64,000 nucleotides of DNA. It comes from Isoetes taiwanensis. Its lineage: Eukaryota > Streptophyta > Lycopodiopsida > Isoetales > Isoetaceae. The notes beneath the pieces are model-generated. The model saw only the letters and a list, made by a program, of their open reading frames with translations. It ran no database searches and was not told the DNA's origin. Position 1 is the stretch's first letter. Each line of letters starts with the position of its first letter. Positions 61,955-64,000 of the stretch are shown here, piece after piece. The DNA lies in contig JAJEKV010000039.1 of NCBI GenBank assembly GCA_021234155.1, positions 8,817,077-8,881,076 on the forward strand. Direction: 5' to 3'. The translations under genes were made by a program, and so were the position numbers.

Positions 61955-62800
61955 GTGACGCTCCCAGAATCTATATGATGCTCTTATCGTACAAATACGG
62001 GGAATTCCCCTCTTGTGGCGACTACATCACCATGGAAAGGCCCTCCGTCTAACTCGGACCACTTGGGATGGTCGAGTGTCCGGTGAAGGACACAGAGGTG
62101 TCATTCGTCTCACGCCCTCTATGGGAATCCTATACAACAGAAGCGTACATACATGTTAGCCCCCAACAATCATACACAATACATTATACCACCATGAAGG
62201 GTGGTCCATCCATCATCATATAAATAACAATATAAGGACAAGATAACATAAGCAATATACCATAAATAAGGGCTCTATACTGAGTTCAGACTCTAGGGCC
62301 GACTGACAGTCAGGCCTTCAGATAATAGACAGTCAAGGCCTCCAGATAATAGCAAACAGAGACATAACATGGCATTGACTGGCATATAACAATGGCTAGG
62401 GTAGTCCACTCCATCCGCCCGTCCTGTGCACACTTTACATATAGGCTGAATCATGTTATGGCATCATTGTAACCTTCCGGAAATGCAATCTCATGGAATC
62501 ACACTCTGAGACTACTCCGAGCTACATCTCCCCGGTCCGATGAGGCAGGTTGGGAGGCGTCCCCTCCCCGGGCATAATGGATCCCTGGGTGTGCTAGAGG
62601 ATACGTGCCACATTAGCAGCCCCTGCATCTGTACCCAACTTACCCCCCTAAATCTAAAGGCTGGCTCACCGCACCCGTTTGAGTTAAGGACGCTCCAATG
62701 GCCATATCCTGTAACCCAAGGGGTGTCAGACCCATACCCGACCCCTTCAGTGACCGATTATAAGCCTAGCACACTATAGGAATCTTATAGCCATGCTAGA
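61955..62800 (-). repeat. LTR of a retrotransposon (right end uncertain)
   Basis: Plus-strand start TGTGACGCTCCC next to the primer site gives the LTR's 3' end in minus sense. The body holds a short repeat (CCTTCAGATAATAGACAGTCAAGGC / CCTCCAGATAATAGC). I could not fix the other end; it lies between about 62.78 and 63.1 kb. Confidence 0.5.
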
Positions 62801-63105
62801 CAGGATCCCACCTCCGTTTCACCATCATACCCATTATCTGGTGCTGAATCACAGCATAGCATCCACAGCCAGGTGGGCTCTTGTGCACAGGCCGCAGTTG
62901 CTGGATCTTAAGGGTTCTAGCTAGAGACATATCTACTACTAGAAAGCTTTCAAGTCTCTAGCCACCCTTAACCCCCAGACAAACAGGAGGAACAGAAAGA
63001 GAGAATATAAACATAAACAAACTAACCATCCTCGTCTTAATAGCACATAATAGGGAAGTTAACCATCCATCTAATCATACAAGGGTCAGTTGAAACACAA
63101 GCTAT
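62801..63105. other. spacer or rest of the LTR
   Basis: No coding signal. It may belong to the LTR on the left or be flanking DNA of the copia fragment. Confidence 0.3.
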
Positions 63106-63749
63106 CTAAAGACTAACCAGTCTCTTGGCTAGAGCCATTATCACGAAAGGCTTCCATTCTTCAGGTTTGGATGCAGTGGCAAGTAGCTCCTCCCTTCTCC
63201 AACTCTTCCCAAATCGATTTGGGGCACAATTGGGGGTAGGGACCCACTTACTGCCTACTATATTTTGTCCAGCAGGTTGTTCTATCATATCATATGTATG
63301 AGTATCAACAAAGGAATTTAGTTCATCAATCATGGCATTTTTCCACTGTTTGGCATTTGAGCTTTCCAAGGCTTGCTCAACTGTTCTGGGCACTTCCACA
63401 TCTTCTATTATAGCCATAATTTGCTCAACCACATCTGTTTCTTGTTCTTGCTCAAATCTCTTGCTTCCACCTGAGATATTTCTGCCATAAGCTTCCTGAT
63501 CAAACTGAATTTTATCTTTAAGTCTTTGAGCTTCTGTTCTTCTTTTCCTAGTCTTTTTCTCTGGCACTTCATCATTTTCAATCATTTGTGTTTCTGCAGG
63601 TTCAGATTCAGCCCTCTGTACTTGTGCCATATTTTCTTCTCCTTTGTTTTCATTGTTTTCGTCCTCCTCCTATGCATAATCAACTTGTTTGGTTGTTATT
63701 TCTGCAGGTTTGATAGCAGCAACCTTTTCAGTGATTTGATGTCTATGTG
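63106..63749 (-). pseudogene. Ty1/copia polyprotein fragment
   Basis: Minus-strand frame 63630-63106 ends in the first RT motif of copia: KQWKNAMIDELNSFVDTHTY, then GQNIVGSKWV, followed by unrelated sequence. Upstream of it the acidic/basic linker typical between integrase and RT continues (HRHQITEKVAAIKPAE..., about 63749) with one TAG at about 63671. The rest of RT, RNase H and integrase are absent. Confidence 0.8.
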
Positions 63750-64000
63750 GAAAGCCTTCAGTACCCTCTCTAGCTTATCCCAAGTACCCTTGCTAACCGC
63801 TGGCCCCCAGACCTCTACCCCATACAGCAATACTGGTTCCACGAGTGCTCGGAACGGGTGTGCTTTGCGTGCCCAATCGCAGAGATCTATTCTGTAACAA
63901 CTATTCTGCACTGCATACAGGGCTTTCCATCCCACGCTGACCCTTCTTTCTACACAGTCATCCCATAGCATGTTAGCAGAGAAATCGATTCCCAGATACT
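63750..64000 (-). pseudogene. LINE RT fragment at right edge
   Basis: Reads YLGIDFSANMLWDDCVERRV, then KAHPFRALVEPVLLYGVEVW and KLERVLKAF, close to the same region of the GC-rich LINE RT. The match stops at 63750, where the copia linker begins. Continues beyond the window. Confidence 0.85.

Overview
The window is nuclear DNA from a land plant or close streptophyte relative, most likely a seed-free lineage with a large TE-rich genome (fern or lycophyte is my guess; nothing here proves the clade). Evidence: GT-AG introns, one AT-AC intron, a plant-type TAPT1/POD1 gene, Ty3/gypsy, Ty1/copia and LINE debris, MITEs, long (TA)n tracts, and an AT-rich background broken by one GC-rich LINE.

Layout. 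0.4-3.3 kb: two tandem ~1.35-kb repeats bounded by (TA)n, each with a field of TTCTAGAA motifs, a tRNA-like SINE head and a series of GCCGTAGGATC motifs. 3.56-13.1 kb: a multi-ORF retroelement on the minus strand. In its own sense it has ORF1 (361 aa), ORF2 (172 aa, ATGA overlap), a 713-aa reverse transcriptase (RT) resembling Penelope-like elements and telomerase, a hairpin, and a 3' region carrying two more ORFs. Its 2.54-kb 3' region is also present upstream of ORF1, giving long direct repeats. I read this as a ~7.0-kb unit preceded by a 5'-truncated head-to-tail copy. 17.3-19.3 kb: a decayed relative of the same RT on the plus strand; its first 262 bp are repeated exactly at 3.3-3.56 kb.

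19-37.6 kb: mostly non-coding DNA with a foldback MITE, a 5'-truncated LINE with a long A tail, a broken gypsy element with its 3' LTR, a 321-bp MITE, two (AGAAT)n arrays in opposite orientation and a duplicated block (33.1-34.6 and 36.3-37.4 kb) that ends close to the host gene. A few exon-like segments remain unassigned. 37.68-42.29 kb: an apparently intact 11-exon TAPT1/POD1 membrane-protein gene (722 aa predicted) with an AT-AC (U12-type) sixth intron.

42.3-64 kb: an AT-rich LINE (45.4-49.6 kb) split by a tailed insertion that itself carries a second copy of the MITE; a GC-rich LINE of the same general type on the minus strand (51.1-56.5 kb) with a (TTCC)n end; a LINE 3' fragment at 57 kb; weak exon-like segments at 58.6-61.4 kb; an LTR with a tRNA-iMet primer site at 61.95 kb; and a copia fragment joined to another LINE fragment at the right end.

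The most unusual item is the multi-ORF PLE/TERT-like element. The clearest functional gene is TAPT1/POD1.
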